NCBI RefSeq assembly: GCF_004364245.1
Contig: NZ_SOAV01000001.1
Location: 496,001 to 560,000, forward strand
DNA length: 64,000 nucleotides
From: Streptomyces sp. BK208
GTDB lineage: Bacteria; Actinomycetota; Actinomycetes; Streptomycetales; Streptomycetaceae
Direction: 5' to 3'
Shown here piece by piece: positions 39,832 through 49,291 of this stretch. How positions within the stretch are numbered: position 1 is the first letter of the stretch; every line of letters begins with the position of its first letter. The notes below the pieces were generated by a model. It saw nothing but the letters and a program-made list of their open reading frames with translations. It made no database searches and was not told the origin of the DNA. The position numbers were made by a program, and so were the translations under genes.

Positions 39832-40863
39832 TCACGCGGTGGGTGCGGGCGCCTCGGGCGGGGGCGCCGAGGCGGCCCTGCGTCCGGCCCTCGCGACGGA
39901 GATCTGCCGTGCGAGGCGGGGGCCGAGCACGGAGAGGACGAGCAGGACGCCGGTGACGACGGTCTGGGACTGGGCGGAGACGTCCCGCAGACTCATCACG
40001 TTCTGCAGCGCGCCGAGCAGGAACACCCCGGCGACCGCCCCGCCCAGCGTGCCCTTGCCGCCGTCGAAGTCGATGCCGCCCAGAAGCACGGCGGCGACGA
40101 CGGAGAGTTCGAGGCCGGTGGCGTTGTCGTAGCGGGCGCTGGCGTAGTGCAGCGCCCAGAACACGCCGGTGAGGGCCGACATCAGACCGGTCAGCGTGAA
40201 CAGGATCAGCTTCTGCCGCCTGACCCGGATGCCGGCGAAGCGGGCGGCCTCCTCGTTGGCCCCGATGGCGAACAGCGACCGGCCGAACGGCGTGGCGTGC
40301 AGGGCGACCACGGCGGCGGCCAGCAGCACCAGGAAGGGCAGGAAGGCGTACGGGAGGAAGGTGCCGTCGACGCGTCCGGCGGCGAAGTCCAGGTACTGCG
40401 AGGGGAAGTCGGTCACCGCGTCGGAGCCGAGGACGATCTGCGCGATGCCCCGGTAGGCGGCCAGTGTGCCGATGGTGACGGCGAGGGAGGGCAACCCGAG
40501 CCGGGTGACCAGCAGGCCGTTGACGAGGCCGCACGCCACGCCGAGCAGCAGGCAGACCGGGATGATCGTCTCGATGCTCATGCCCTGGTTCCACAGGGCG
40601 CCCATCACCGCGCCGGACAGGCCCGCGGTGGAGGCGACCGACAGGTCTATCTCGCCGGAGACGACCAGCAGGGTCATCGGCAGGGCGATGAGCGCGATGG
40701 GCAAGGTGTTGCCGATGAGGAAGGACAGGTTGAGGGCGTTGCCGAACCCGTCGACGAGGCCGAAGGAGAGCAGCAGGACGACCACGAGCAGGGCGCCCAC
40801 GGCCCCGTCCCACCGCAGGGAGGCGGGCCGCGGGACGGCGCGCTTCGGGAAGCTGTCAGCCAT
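39832..40863 (-). CDS. rhaQ: Rhamnose ABC transporter permease
   Basis: 343 residues, BPD_transp_2 (RbsC-like) permease with about ten hydrophobic segments (LLVVVLLLSFGLVDG, LIGNTLPIALIALPMTLLVVSGEIDLSVAST, VAVLLGGIDFDGGKGTLGGAVAGVFLLG). The GEIDLSVAS loop is the usual contact to the ATPase. Its ATG at 40861-40863 overlaps the end of the other permease gene by 8 bp, so translation is coupled. Two permeases of this type are normal in RhaSTPQ importers. Confidence 0.9.
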   Translation of the reverse strand: MADSFPKRAVPRPASLRWDGAVGALLVVVLLLSFGLVDGFGNALNLSFLIGNTLPIALIALPMTLLVVSGEIDLSVASTAGLSGAVMGALWNQGMSIETIIPVCLLLGVACGLVNGLLVTRLGLPSLAVTIGTLAAYRGIAQIVLGSDAVTDFPSQYLDFAAGRVDGTFLPYAFLPFLVLLAAAVVALHATPFGRSLFAIGANEEAARFAGIRVRRQKLILFTLTGLMSALTGVFWALHYASARYDNATGLELSVVAAVLLGGIDFDGGKGTLGGAVAGVFLLGALQNVMSLRDVSAQSQTVVTGVLLVLSVLGPRLARQISVARAGRRAASAPPPEAPAPTA

Positions 40864-41896
40864 GGCGGGCGTTCCTCTTCTTCAGGGCGTCGGCCACGCG
40901 CAGGGCGACGATCCGGTCGACGGCGATCGCGAGGACGAGCAGGACGCCGTTGATGGCCAGCACCCACACGGAGCTGACGCCGAGGGCGGGCAGCACGCTG
41001 TTGACGGACGTCAGCAGCAGCGCGCCGAGGGCCGCGCCGTAGACGCTGCCGGAGCCGCCGGTGAAGACCACGCCGCCGACCACCACGGCGCTGACGACGG
41101 TCAGTTCGTAGCCGGTGCCGGTGCCGGAGTCGACGTTGCCGAACCGGGCGAGGTAGAGGGCGCCGGCGAGTCCGGCGAGGGCGCCGCAGCAGGTGTAGGC
41201 GGCGAGGATCCGCTTGCGGACGGGGATGCCGGCCAGCCGGGCGGCTTCGGGGTTGGAGCCGAGCGCGTACAGCTCGCGTCCGCCGCCGAAGTGCTTGAGG
41301 TAGTACGCGGTGGCGACGAGGACCGCCAGGGCGATCAGGGCCGGCCAGGGCACCGCGGAGATCCCGCCGGAGCCGAAGTCGACGAAGCCCGCGGGCAGGT
41401 CGGCCGCCGTGATCTGGCGGGAGCCGACCCAGATGGAGTCGATGCCGCGGATGATGTAGAGGGTGCCGAGTGTGACGACCAGGGCGGGCACCTGGCCGAG
41501 ACTGACCAGCAGGCCGTTGACGAGGCCGAGGCCGACGCCGAGGAGCACCGCGAGCAGCACGGCGACGACGGGGTTGCCGCCGCCCTGGAGGAAGGTGCCG
41601 GCGGCGAAGGCGCTGATGCCGAGGGTGGAGCCGACGGACAGGTCGACGTTGCGGGTGATGACGACCAGGGACTGCCCGGTGGCGACCAGGACCAGGATGG
41701 TCGCGTTCAGCAGGAGGTCCTTGATGCCCTGCTCGGACAGGAACTCACTGTTCCCGGCCTGGGTGACGGCGATCATCACCAGGAAGACGAGCAGGATGGC
41801 CAGTTCGCGCATCCTGAAGATGCGGTCCACCAGCCGGGTGGCGCCGGACCCCGGCACGTCGGTCGAGGGGGCCTGGTCGGGTGCGGTGACCGTCAT
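40856..41896 (-). CDS. rhaP: Rhamnose ABC transporter permease
   Basis: 346 residues, same family as its neighbour: [43 protein letters not shown] (ATPase contact), [27 protein letters not shown]. It pairs with RhaQ to form the channel. The ATG at 41894-41896 overlaps the ATPase stop (ATGA), indicating translational coupling. Which of the two permeases is called P or Q is a matter of convention here. Confidence 0.9.
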   Translation of the reverse strand: MTVTAPDQAPSTDVPGSGATRLVDRIFRMRELAILLVFLVMIAVTQAGNSEFLSEQGIKDLLLNATILVLVATGQSLVVITRNVDLSVGSTLGISAFAAGTFLQGGGNPVVAVLLAVLLGVGLGLVNGLLVSLGQVPALVVTLGTLYIIRGIDSIWVGSRQITAADLPAGFVDFGSGGISAVPWPALIALAVLVATAYYLKHFGGGRELYALGSNPEAARLAGIPVRKRILAAYTCCGALAGLAGALYLARFGNVDSGTGTGYELTVVSAVVVGGVVFTGGSGSVYGAALGALLLTSVNSVLPALGVSSVWVLAINGVLLVLAIAVDRIVALRVADALKKRNARHG

Positions 41897-43410
41897 GCGG
41901 CGGCCCTCCCCGTGGCTGCGGCCATCACGGTCTCCTCGGTGGCGTCGGTGCGGGACAGCTCGGCGGTCAGGCGTCCCTCGTGCATCACCAGGACGCGGTC
42001 GGCCATGCCCAGCACCTCGGGCAGGTCGGAGGAGATCATCAGGACGGCGACGCCGTCGGCTGCGAGCCGGCCCAGCAGCCGGTGCACCTCGGCCTTGGTG
42101 CCGACGTCGATGCCGCGGGTGGGTTCGTCGACGATCAGCACCTTCGGGCCGGTCGCCAGCCACTTGGCGAGGACGACCTTCTGCTGGTTGCCGCCGGACA
42201 GGGTGGCGACGGTGTCGGCGATGCGGGCGTACTTGACCTGGAGCTTGACGGCCCAGTCGAGGGCGCGGCTGCGTTCGGCGCCGCGGTCCACGAGGCCGGC
42301 CCTGACGGTCGTCCGCAGGCCGGTGAGGCCGATGTTGCGCTCGATGGACATGCCCATCACGAGCCCCTGGGCGCGGCGGTCCTCGGGGACGAGGGCGATC
42401 CCGGCGGCCATCGCGGCGGAGGGCGAGCCGTTGACGAGCGGCTTCCCGTCGACCTCGACCTCTCCGGCGTCCCGGCGGTCGACGCCGAAGACGGCACGGG
42501 CGACCTCGGTGCGTCCGGCGCCGACCAGCCCGGCCAGCGCGACGATCTCGCCGCGGCGCACCTCGAAGGAGACGTCGGTGAAGACGCCCTCGCGGGTCAG
42601 TCTGCGGACGCTGAGGGCCCGTTCGCCGGGGGTGACCTCCTGCTTGGGGTACAGCTCGTCGAGGTCGCGGCCGACCATGCGGCGCACCAGGTCGTCCTCG
42701 GTCATGCCCTCCAGCGGTTCGCCGGCGATCCGGACGCCGTCGCGCAGGGTGGTGACCCGCCCGCAGATGCGGAAGATCTCCTCCAGGCGGTGGGAGATGA
42801 ACAGCACCGCGGCGCCCTGGTCGCGCAGGGTGCGCACCACGCCGAAGAGCCGGGCCACCTCGCTGCCGGTGAGGGCGGCGGTCGGCTCGTCCATGATCAG
42901 GACACGGGCGTCGAAGGAGAGCGCCTTGGCGATCTCCACGATCTGCTGGTCCGCGATGGACAGACCGCGCGCGGGCCGGTCGGGGTCGAGTTCGACACCG
43001 AGGCGCAGCATGAGCGCGGCGGTGGCGGCGCGGGTCGCCCGGTGGTCGATGCGGCCGAGGGAGCGGCGCGGCCGGCGGCCCATGAAGATGTTCTCGGCGA
43101 TCGACAGGTCGGGAAAGAGGGTGGGCTCCTGGTAGATCACGGCGATACCGGCGTCGCGGGCGTCGCCGGGCCCGTGGAAGACGACCGGCGCGCCGTCGAG
43201 CAGCACCTGGCCGGCGTCCGGCCGGTGCACTCCGGCCAGCGTCTTGATGAGGGTCGACTTTCCGGCACCGTTCTCGCCGGCCAGGGCGTGCACCTCGCCC
43301 GGGAACAGCTCCAGGCAGACGTCCCGCAGCGCACGGACCGCGCCGAAGGACTTGGAGACGTCCCTGAGCGCCAGAACCGGGGCCGTACCCGTGTCGGACG
43401 GGTGGGTCAT
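41893..43410 (-). CDS. rhaT: Rhamnose ABC transporter, tandem ATPase
   Basis: 505 residues made of two ABC domains, as in RbsA/AraG/RhaT. First half: [16 protein letters not shown] (Walker A), [15 protein letters not shown] (signature), [11 protein letters not shown] (Walker B). Second half has a degenerate Walker A ([12 protein letters not shown]), then [15 protein letters not shown] and [12 protein letters not shown]. It powers uptake through RhaPQ. First gene of the leftward operon; the start ATG at 43408-43410 is about 45 bp from the operator centre. Confidence 0.93.
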   Translation of the reverse strand: MTHPSDTGTAPVLALRDVSKSFGAVRALRDVCLELFPGEVHALAGENGAGKSTLIKTLAGVHRPDAGQVLLDGAPVVFHGPGDARDAGIAVIYQEPTLFPDLSIAENIFMGRRPRRSLGRIDHRATRAATAALMLRLGVELDPDRPARGLSIADQQIVEIAKALSFDARVLIMDEPTAALTGSEVARLFGVVRTLRDQGAAVLFISHRLEEIFRICGRVTTLRDGVRIAGEPLEGMTEDDLVRRMVGRDLDELYPKQEVTPGERALSVRRLTREGVFTDVSFEVRRGEIVALAGLVGAGRTEVARAVFGVDRRDAGEVEVDGKPLVNGSPSAAMAAGIALVPEDRRAQGLVMGMSIERNIGLTGLRTTVRAGLVDRGAERSRALDWAVKLQVKYARIADTVATLSGGNQQKVVLAKWLATGPKVLIVDEPTRGIDVGTKAEVHRLLGRLAADGVAVLMISSDLPEVLGMADRVLVMHEGRLTAELSRTDATEETVMAAATGRAAA

Positions 43411-43455
43411 GGGGGCTCCTCGACGACACCGGGCGGGGTGGCCCTCACGGCATCG

Positions 43456-43512
43456 TGAAAGGTTTCAACTCGGTTGCCGGGGACGTTAGGCAGCGGGGCC
43501 ATGTCACGTCAA
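43456..43512 (-). promoter_or_regulatory. Leftward rhamnose promoter with LacI operator
   Basis: Read leftward, TTGACG (complement of 43507-43512) and TAACGT (complement of 43483-43488) are separated by 18 bp. The palindrome TGAAAGGTTTCA (43456-43467) lies just downstream of the expected start point, where a bound LacI repressor would block transcription. Confidence 0.65.
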
Positions 43513-43586
43513 TGGTTCCGGGTCGAAAAAGTGTCGAACGTCGAAGGTTACGGCCGAGTCACGGAGCACCGGGGCGGCCGGAAGGG

Positions 43587-43634
43587 TTGACACCCCTTCG
43601 GGCGGCTCATAGCTTCACGTTCTGAATCGTTTCA
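43587..43634 (+). promoter_or_regulatory. Rightward rhamnose promoter with LacI operator
   Basis: TTGACA (43587-43592) and TAGCTT (43610-43615) are 17 bp apart, an unusually good vegetative promoter for Streptomyces. TGAATCGTTTCA (43623-43634) covers the predicted start point and differs from the leftward operator only in its centre. Together they form a mirror-image control region for import and catabolism. Confidence 0.7.
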
Positions 43635-43687
43635 CACATTGGTCGCGCACACAGCGGACCACGACCCGATGCCACAGGAGCGCCGAA

Positions 43688-44848
43688 GTGACCGAGCTCG
43701 CCGCGGTGAAAGCCGCGCTCAGGACCCAGGCCGTCGAGACGCCGTCGTGGGCGTACGGCAACTCGGGCACCCGCTTCAAGGTGTTCGCCCAGGCCGGTGT
43801 CCCGCGCGACCCGTTCGAGAAGCTGGACGACGCGGCGAAGGTGCACGAGTTCACCGGCGTGGCCCCGACCGTGGCCCTGCACATCCCCTGGGACAGGGTC
43901 GAGGACTACGCGGCGCTGGCCGCCCACGCCGAGAAGCGGGGGGTGCGGATCGGCGCGATCAACTCCAACACGTTCCAGGACGACGACTACCGGCTCGGCA
44001 GCGTCTGCCACCCCGACGCGGCGGTCCGCGCGAAGGCCGTCGGCCACCTGCTGGAGTGCGTCGACATCATGGACGCCACCGGGTCCGGCGACCTGAAGCT
44101 GTGGTTCGCCGACGGCACGAACTACCCCGGCCAGGACGACATCCGCGCCCGGCAGGACCGGCTGGCGGACGGCCTGGCCGAGGTGTACGAGCGGCTCGGC
44201 GAGGGGCAGCGGATGCTGCTGGAGTACAAGCTCTTCGAGCCGGCGTTCTACACGACGGACGTGCCGGACTGGGGCACGGCGTACGCGCACTGTCTGAAGC
44301 TGGGCGAGAAGGCCCAGGTCGTGGTCGACACGGGGCACCACGCGCCGGGCACGAACATCGAGTTCATCGTGGCGACGCTGCTGCGGGAGGGCAAGCTCGG
44401 CGGTTTCGACTTCAACTCGCGCTTCTACGCGGACGACGACCTGATGGTGGGCGCGGCCGACCCGTTCCAGCTGTTCCGCATCATGTACGAGGTGGTGCGC
44501 GGGGGCGGGTTCACGTCCGACGTCGCGTTCATGCTCGACCAGTGCCACAACATCGAGGCGAAGATCCCGGCCATCATCCGGTCGGTGATGAACGTGCAGG
44601 AGGCCACGGCGAAGGCGCTGCTGGTCGACGGGGCGGCGCTGGCCGCCGCGCAGGCGTCGGGGGATGTGCTGGAGGCCAACGCCGTGCTGATGGACGCGTA
44701 CGACACGGATGTGCGGCCGCTGCTTCGGGAGGTGCGGGAGGAGTCGGGACTGGACCCCGAGCCTCTGAAGGCGTATCGCTCCTGCGGGTGGGCGGAGAAG
44801 GTTGTCGCCGAGCGGGTCGGTGGGCGGCAGGCCGGTTGGGGCGCGTAG
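43688..44848 (+). CDS. rhaI: L-rhamnose isomerase
   Basis: 386 residues, from a GTG with GGAG upstream. Matches the Pseudomonas stutzeri-type TIM-barrel isomerase: WAYGNSGTRFKVF at the N-terminus, GAINSNTFQDDDY, LWFADGTNYPGQDD, VVVDTGHHAPGTNIEF and GGFDFNSRFYADDDL supply the metal-binding Glu/Asp/His residues. Converts L-rhamnose to L-rhamnulose. First gene of the rightward operon behind a LacI-controlled promoter. Confidence 0.94.
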   Translation: MTELAAVKAALRTQAVETPSWAYGNSGTRFKVFAQAGVPRDPFEKLDDAAKVHEFTGVAPTVALHIPWDRVEDYAALAAHAEKRGVRIGAINSNTFQDDDYRLGSVCHPDAAVRAKAVGHLLECVDIMDATGSGDLKLWFADGTNYPGQDDIRARQDRLADGLAEVYERLGEGQRMLLEYKLFEPAFYTTDVPDWGTAYAHCLKLGEKAQVVVDTGHHAPGTNIEFIVATLLREGKLGGFDFNSRFYADDDLMVGAADPFQLFRIMYEVVRGGGFTSDVAFMLDQCHNIEAKIPAIIRSVMNVQEATAKALLVDGAALAAAQASGDVLEANAVLMDAYDTDVRPLLREVREESGLDPEPLKAYRSCGWAEKVVAERVGGRQAGWGA

Positions 44849-44876
44849 GCGTCTGCCGGATTTCTGCCGTTTCGCG

Positions 44877-44936
44877 ACTGCGGGCCGGTTGCGGCTGGTC
44901 GCGCACTTCCCCGCGCCCCTCAAGAAGGGCGCTCCC
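44877..44936. repeat. Copy of a dispersed Streptomyces intergenic repeat
   Basis: The sequence around GCGGCTGGTCGCGCACTTCC followed by CCGCGCCCCTCAAGAAGGGC closely matches, from memory, a short repeat found in many intergenic regions of Streptomyces genomes (usually ...GTCGCGCAGTTCCCCGCGCCCCT...). It lies between rhaI and rhaD and can fold as a hairpin around CGCCCC/GGGGCG-like arms. No other copy was noticed in the window. Confidence 0.55.
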
Positions 44937-44967
44937 CCACCCCTCGTTCAAGAAGGACTGTGAAGAC

Positions 44968-47007
44968 ATGGCGACCCACCCTGCTGCCGATGCCCTCCTC
45001 GCCCGCTCCCGTCGGCTCGGCGCCGATCCGCGCAACACCAACTACGCCGGTGGCAACGCGTCCGCCAAAGGCACCGGGACCGATCCCGTCACCGGGAGTG
45101 ACGTCGAGCTGATGTGGGTCAAGGGGTCCGGCGGGGATCTCGGGACGCTCACCGGGGCGGGGCTCGCCGTGCTGCGGCTGGACCGGATGCGGGCGCTCAA
45201 GAGCGTCTACCCGGGCGTCGAGCGCGAGGACGAGATGGTCGCCGCCCTCGACTACTGCCTGCACGGCAAGGGCGGCGCGGCGCCCTCGATCGACACGGCG
45301 ATGCACGGACTCGTCGAGGCGGCCCACGTCGACCACCTGCACCCGGACTCCGGGATCGCGCTGGCCTGTGCGGCGGACGGCGAGAAGCTGACCGCCGAGT
45401 GCTTCGGCGACACCGTCGTGTGGGTGCCGTGGCGACGGCCCGGTTTCCAGCTCGGTCTGGACATCGCCGCCGTGAAGAACGCCCACCCGCGCGCGATCGG
45501 CTGCGTGCTGGGCGGGCACGGCATCACCGCCTGGGGCGACACCTCCGAGGAGTGCGAGCGCAACTCGCTGCACATCATCCGCACCGCCGAGGCCTTCCTC
45601 GCCGAGCGCGGGAAGGCCGAGCCGTTCGGCGCGGTGGTCGACGCGTACGCTCCGCTGCCCGAGGCCGAGCGGCGTCGGCGGGCGGCCGCGCTGGCGCCGT
45701 ACGTGCGGGGGCTGGCCTCACGGGACCGGCCGCAGGTGGGGCACTTCACGGACACGGACGTCGTGCTCGACTTCCTCGCGCGGGCCGGGCACCCGCGGCT
45801 CGCCGCGCTCGGCACCTCCTGCCCGGACCACTTCCTGCGCACCAAGGTGCGGCCGCTGGTCCTGGACGTGGCACCGACCGCGCCGCTGGACGAGGCCGTC
45901 GCCCGGCTCGGGGAGCTGCACGCCGCCTACCGCGAGGAGTACGCCGCCTACTACGAGCGCCACGCCGGACCGGACTCCCCCGCCATGCGCGGCGCTGACC
46001 CGGCGATCGTGCTGGTGCCGGGCGTGGGCATGTTCAGCTTCGGCAAGGACAAGCAGACCGCCCGGGTGGCCGGCGAGTTCTACGTCAACGCGATCAACGT
46101 GATGCGCGGCGCCGAGGCGGTCTCGTCGTACGCGCCGATCGAGGAGTCGGAGAAGTTCCGCATCGAGTACTGGGCGCTGGAGGAGGCCAAGCTCCGGCGG
46201 ATGCCGAAGCCGAAGCCGCTCGCCACGCGGGTCGCCCTGGTGACGGGTGCGGGCAGCGGGATCGGCCGGGCGATCGCCCGGCGACTGGTCGACGAGGGCG
46301 CCTGCGTGGTGGTGGCCGACCTGAACGGCGAGAGTGCGGCCGGGGTCGCCGAGGAGCTGGGCGGGGACGACAGGGCCGTCGCCGTGACCGCCGACGTCAC
46401 CTCGGAGGAGCAGATCGCCGCGGCGTTCGAGGCGGCCGTGCTCGCCTTCGGCGGGGTCGACCTGGTGGTCAACAACGCGGGCATCTCCGTCTCCAAGCCC
46501 CTGCTGGAGACCACGGCCGAGGACTGGGACCTCCAGCACGCCGTCATGGCCCGCGGCTCCTTCCTCGTCTCGCGCGAGGCGGCCCGGGTGATGACCGCGC
46601 AGGGGCTGGGCGGCGACATCGTCTACATCGCGTCGAAGAACGCGGTGTTCGCCGGCCCGAACAACATCGCCTACTCCGCCACCAAGGCCGACCAGGCCCA
46701 CCAGGTGCGCCTGCTGGCCGCCGAGCTGGGTGAGCACGGCATCCGCGTCAACGGGGTCAACCCGGACGGTGTGGTGCGGGGTTCGGGGATCTTCGCGGGC
46801 GGCTGGGGGGCCCGGCGCGCGGCCGTGTACGGGGTGCCGGAGGAGAAGCTCGGCGAGTTCTACGCGCAGCGCACACTGCTCAAGCGCGAGGTGCTGCCCG
46901 AGCACGTGGCGAACGCCGTCTTCGCGCTGACCGGCGGCGACCTGACCCACACCACCGGCCTGCACGTCCCGGTCGACGCCGGCGTCGCCGCCGCCTTCCT
47001 GCGATGA
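44968..47007 (+). CDS. rhaD: Bifunctional rhamnulose-1-phosphate aldolase / lactaldehyde dehydrogenase
   Basis: 679 residues. About 1-400 is a class II aldolase (NYAGGNASAKGTG, WVKGSGGDLG, HVDHLHPDS with metal-binding His, GGHGITAWG). About 420-679 is a short-chain dehydrogenase with VALVTGAGSGIGRA and the Ser-Tyr-Lys set (IASKN, AYSATKAD). The aldolase cuts rhamnulose 1-phosphate to DHAP and L-lactaldehyde; the second domain very likely oxidises lactaldehyde to L-lactate, as in Bacillus RhaEW. ATG at 44968; its stop overlaps the kinase start by ATGA. Confidence 0.93.
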   Translation: MATHPAADALLARSRRLGADPRNTNYAGGNASAKGTGTDPVTGSDVELMWVKGSGGDLGTLTGAGLAVLRLDRMRALKSVYPGVEREDEMVAALDYCLHGKGGAAPSIDTAMHGLVEAAHVDHLHPDSGIALACAADGEKLTAECFGDTVVWVPWRRPGFQLGLDIAAVKNAHPRAIGCVLGGHGITAWGDTSEECERNSLHIIRTAEAFLAERGKAEPFGAVVDAYAPLPEAERRRRAAALAPYVRGLASRDRPQVGHFTDTDVVLDFLARAGHPRLAALGTSCPDHFLRTKVRPLVLDVAPTAPLDEAVARLGELHAAYREEYAAYYERHAGPDSPAMRGADPAIVLVPGVGMFSFGKDKQTARVAGEFYVNAINVMRGAEAVSSYAPIEESEKFRIEYWALEEAKLRRMPKPKPLATRVALVTGAGSGIGRAIARRLVDEGACVVVADLNGESAAGVAEELGGDDRAVAVTADVTSEEQIAAAFEAAVLAFGGVDLVVNNAGISVSKPLLETTAEDWDLQHAVMARGSFLVSREAARVMTAQGLGGDIVYIASKNAVFAGPNNIAYSATKADQAHQVRLLAAELGEHGIRVNGVNPDGVVRGSGIFAGGWGARRAAVYGVPEEKLGEFYAQRTLLKREVLPEHVANAVFALTGGDLTHTTGLHVPVDAGVAAAFLR

Positions 47008-48458
47008 GCACCGCCGCGGACGTCAGGGCGTACGCGGCGGTCGACCTCGGCGCGTCCAGCGGGCGCGTCATGGTCGGCCGCGTCGGTCAGGACCGGCTGG
47101 AGCTGACCGAGGTGCACCGGTTCCCCAACCGTCCGGTCCGTACACCGGAGGGCCTGCGCTGGGACGTCCTCGCGCTGTACGCCGGTGTGCTGGACGGACT
47201 GCGGGCGGCGGGCCGGGTGGACTCGGTCGGCGTGGACGGCTGGGCCGTCGACCACGGTCTGCTGGACGCGGACGGGGCGTTGCTCGGCAACCCCGCGCAC
47301 TACCGCGACGCCCGCACCGAAGGTGTCGCGGAGCAGGTCTGGGCCACGCTGCCCGCCGCGGAGCTGTACGCGGCGACCGGGCTGCAGTACGCGCCCTTCA
47401 ACACCCTGTACCAGCTCGTCGCCGCCCGGGGCACGGCCCAGTTCGCGGCGGCCCGGCGGCTGTTGCTGATCCCCGACCTGCTGGCCTACTGGCTGACCGG
47501 CGAGCAGGGCACGGAGCTGACCAACGCCTCCACCACCCAGCTCGTCGATCCGCGCACCGGGGACTGGTCGCGGGAGGTGGCGGACCGGCTGGGCATCGAC
47601 CTCGGCCTGTTCGCGCCGCTGCGCCGGCCCGGCGATCCGGCGGGGCTGCTGCGGCCGGAGGTGCTGGAGGAGACGGGGCTGGCGGGGCCCGTGCCGGTGA
47701 CGGCCGTCGGCTCGCACGACACCGCCTCCGCGGTGGCCGCCGTACCGGCCACGGGGGGACGGTTCGCGTACATCTGCACCGGCACCTGGTCGCTGGCCGG
47801 CCTCGAACTGACCGCTCCCGTACTGACGGAGGAGAGCCGGGCCGCCAACTTCACCAACGAGCTGGGACTGGACGGCACCGTCCGCTACCTGCGCAACATC
47901 ATGGGTCTGTGGCTGCTCCAGGAGTGCGTGCGGGCCTGGGGCGACCCCGATCTGGGTGAGCTGCTGCGCGCGGCGGCGCGCGTGCCGGCGCTGCGGTCGG
48001 TGGTGGACGCGGGTGACGCCGCGTTCCTGGCGCCCGGGCGGATGCCGGAGCGGATCGCCGAGGCATGCGGCGCCTCCGGGCAGCCGGTGCCCCGGACGCC
48101 CGCCGAGGTGACCCGGTGCATCCTCGACTCGCTGGCGCTGGCCCACCGAAGAGCGGTGGCGGACGCCCAGCGGCTGGCCGGGCACCCCGTCGACGTGGTG
48201 CACGTGGTCGGCGGCGGTACCCGCAACGCGCTGCTGTGCCAGCTGACCGCCGACGCCTGCGGGCTGCCGGTGGTGGCGGGGCCGACGGAGGCCGCCGCGC
48301 TCGGCAACGTCCTGGTGCAGGCCCGCGTCCACGGACTGGCCGGCGACCTCCGCGGGATGCGCCGGCTGCTGGCGCGCACGCAGCCGCTGACCCGGTACGA
48401 GCCGCGCGGCGGCACGGCCCGGTGGCGGGCGGCCGCCGCCCGGATCGCCGACCGGTGA
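47004..48458 (+). CDS. rhaB: Rhamnulokinase
   Basis: 484 residues, FGGY carbohydrate kinase: AAVDLGASSGRVMVG (phosphate loop), VDGWAVDHGLLDADG, GSHDTASAVAAVPATGGRFAYICTGTWSLAG, and ATP-binding VHVVGGGTRNALLCQLTADACGLPV. Phosphorylates L-rhamnulose at C1. ATG at 47004 overlaps the aldolase stop (ATGA), so both are made in step. Followed after 77 bp by lutA. Confidence 0.94.
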   Translation: MSTAADVRAYAAVDLGASSGRVMVGRVGQDRLELTEVHRFPNRPVRTPEGLRWDVLALYAGVLDGLRAAGRVDSVGVDGWAVDHGLLDADGALLGNPAHYRDARTEGVAEQVWATLPAAELYAATGLQYAPFNTLYQLVAARGTAQFAAARRLLLIPDLLAYWLTGEQGTELTNASTTQLVDPRTGDWSREVADRLGIDLGLFAPLRRPGDPAGLLRPEVLEETGLAGPVPVTAVGSHDTASAVAAVPATGGRFAYICTGTWSLAGLELTAPVLTEESRAANFTNELGLDGTVRYLRNIMGLWLLQECVRAWGDPDLGELLRAAARVPALRSVVDAGDAAFLAPGRMPERIAEACGASGQPVPRTPAEVTRCILDSLALAHRRAVADAQRLAGHPVDVVHVVGGGTRNALLCQLTADACGLPVVAGPTEAAALGNVLVQARVHGLAGDLRGMRRLLARTQPLTRYEPRGGTARWRAAAARIADR

Positions 48459-48535
48459 GCCGCGGCTCCCCCCGGCCCGGTCGGCCGACTAGCCTGCACT
48501 CACGTTCATCCGAGGACCGACAGCGAGGAGCCGCG

Positions 48536-49291
48536 ATGCGTGTCGCCCTGTTCCTGACCTGCGTCAACGACACGCTCTATCCGGACACGGGCCGTGCCGT
48601 GGTGAGGCTGCTCACCCGACTCGGTGTCGAGGTCGACTTCCCGATGGCTCAGACGTGTTGCGGACAGGCCCACTACAACACCGGTTACCGGCACGAGGCC
48701 GAGCCGCTGGCCCGGCACTTCGCCGACGTGTTCGCGGACCACGACGCCATCGTGACGCCCTCCGGCTCGTGCGGCGCGATGGTGCGGGAGCTGTATCCGC
48801 GGATGGGCGAGCGGGCGCGGGCGGAGGGGCGCGGGGACACCCTCGCGGCCACGCTGGCGCCGGTGGTGCCGAAGACGTACGAGCTGACCGAGTTCCTCGT
48901 GGACGTGCTCGGGGTGACGGACGTGGGGGCGTACTACCCGCACAGGGTGACGTACCACCCGACCTGCCATGGCCTGCGGAGTCTGGGCCTGGGCGACCGG
49001 CCGCGGCGGCTGCTGGAGGCGGTGAGGGGGCTTGAGTTGGTGGAGCTGCCGGGCGCCGAGGAGTGCTGCGGGTTCGGCGGCACCTTCGCCGTGAAGAACT
49101 CCGACGTGTCGGCGGCGATGGGAGCGGACAAGGTGCGCAACGCGGAGTCGACCGGCGCGGAGGTGCTGTGCGCGGCCGACAACTCCTGTCTGATGCACAT
49201 CGGCGGGACCATGACGCGGCTGCGCACGGGCATGCGGCCGGTGCACATCGCGGAGATCCTGGCGAGCACCGAGGAGGCGGCGGCCGTATGA
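48536..49291 (+). CDS. lutA: L-lactate utilisation protein LutA
   Basis: 251 residues. Two Cys-rich CCG repeats: QTCCGQAHYNTGY with SGSCGAM, and HPTCHG with EECCGFGGTF, which hold an unusual Fe-S cluster as in LutA and heterodisulphide reductase subunit B. LutABC oxidises L-lactate to pyruvate. It follows the rhamnose genes directly, which makes sense since rhamnose breakdown yields L-lactate. Its stop overlaps the lutB start (ATGA). Confidence 0.93.
   Translation: MRVALFLTCVNDTLYPDTGRAVVRLLTRLGVEVDFPMAQTCCGQAHYNTGYRHEAEPLARHFADVFADHDAIVTPSGSCGAMVRELYPRMGERARAEGRGDTLAATLAPVVPKTYELTEFLVDVLGVTDVGAYYPHRVTYHPTCHGLRSLGLGDRPRRLLEAVRGLELVELPGAEECCGFGGTFAVKNSDVSAAMGADKVRNAESTGAEVLCAADNSCLMHIGGTMTRLRTGMRPVHIAEILASTEEAAAV

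Noticed and set aside
40466..43135. Long plus-strand open frame across the rhamnose transporter genes
   Set aside because: Antisense to three well-defined ABC transporter genes; composition is non-protein-like.
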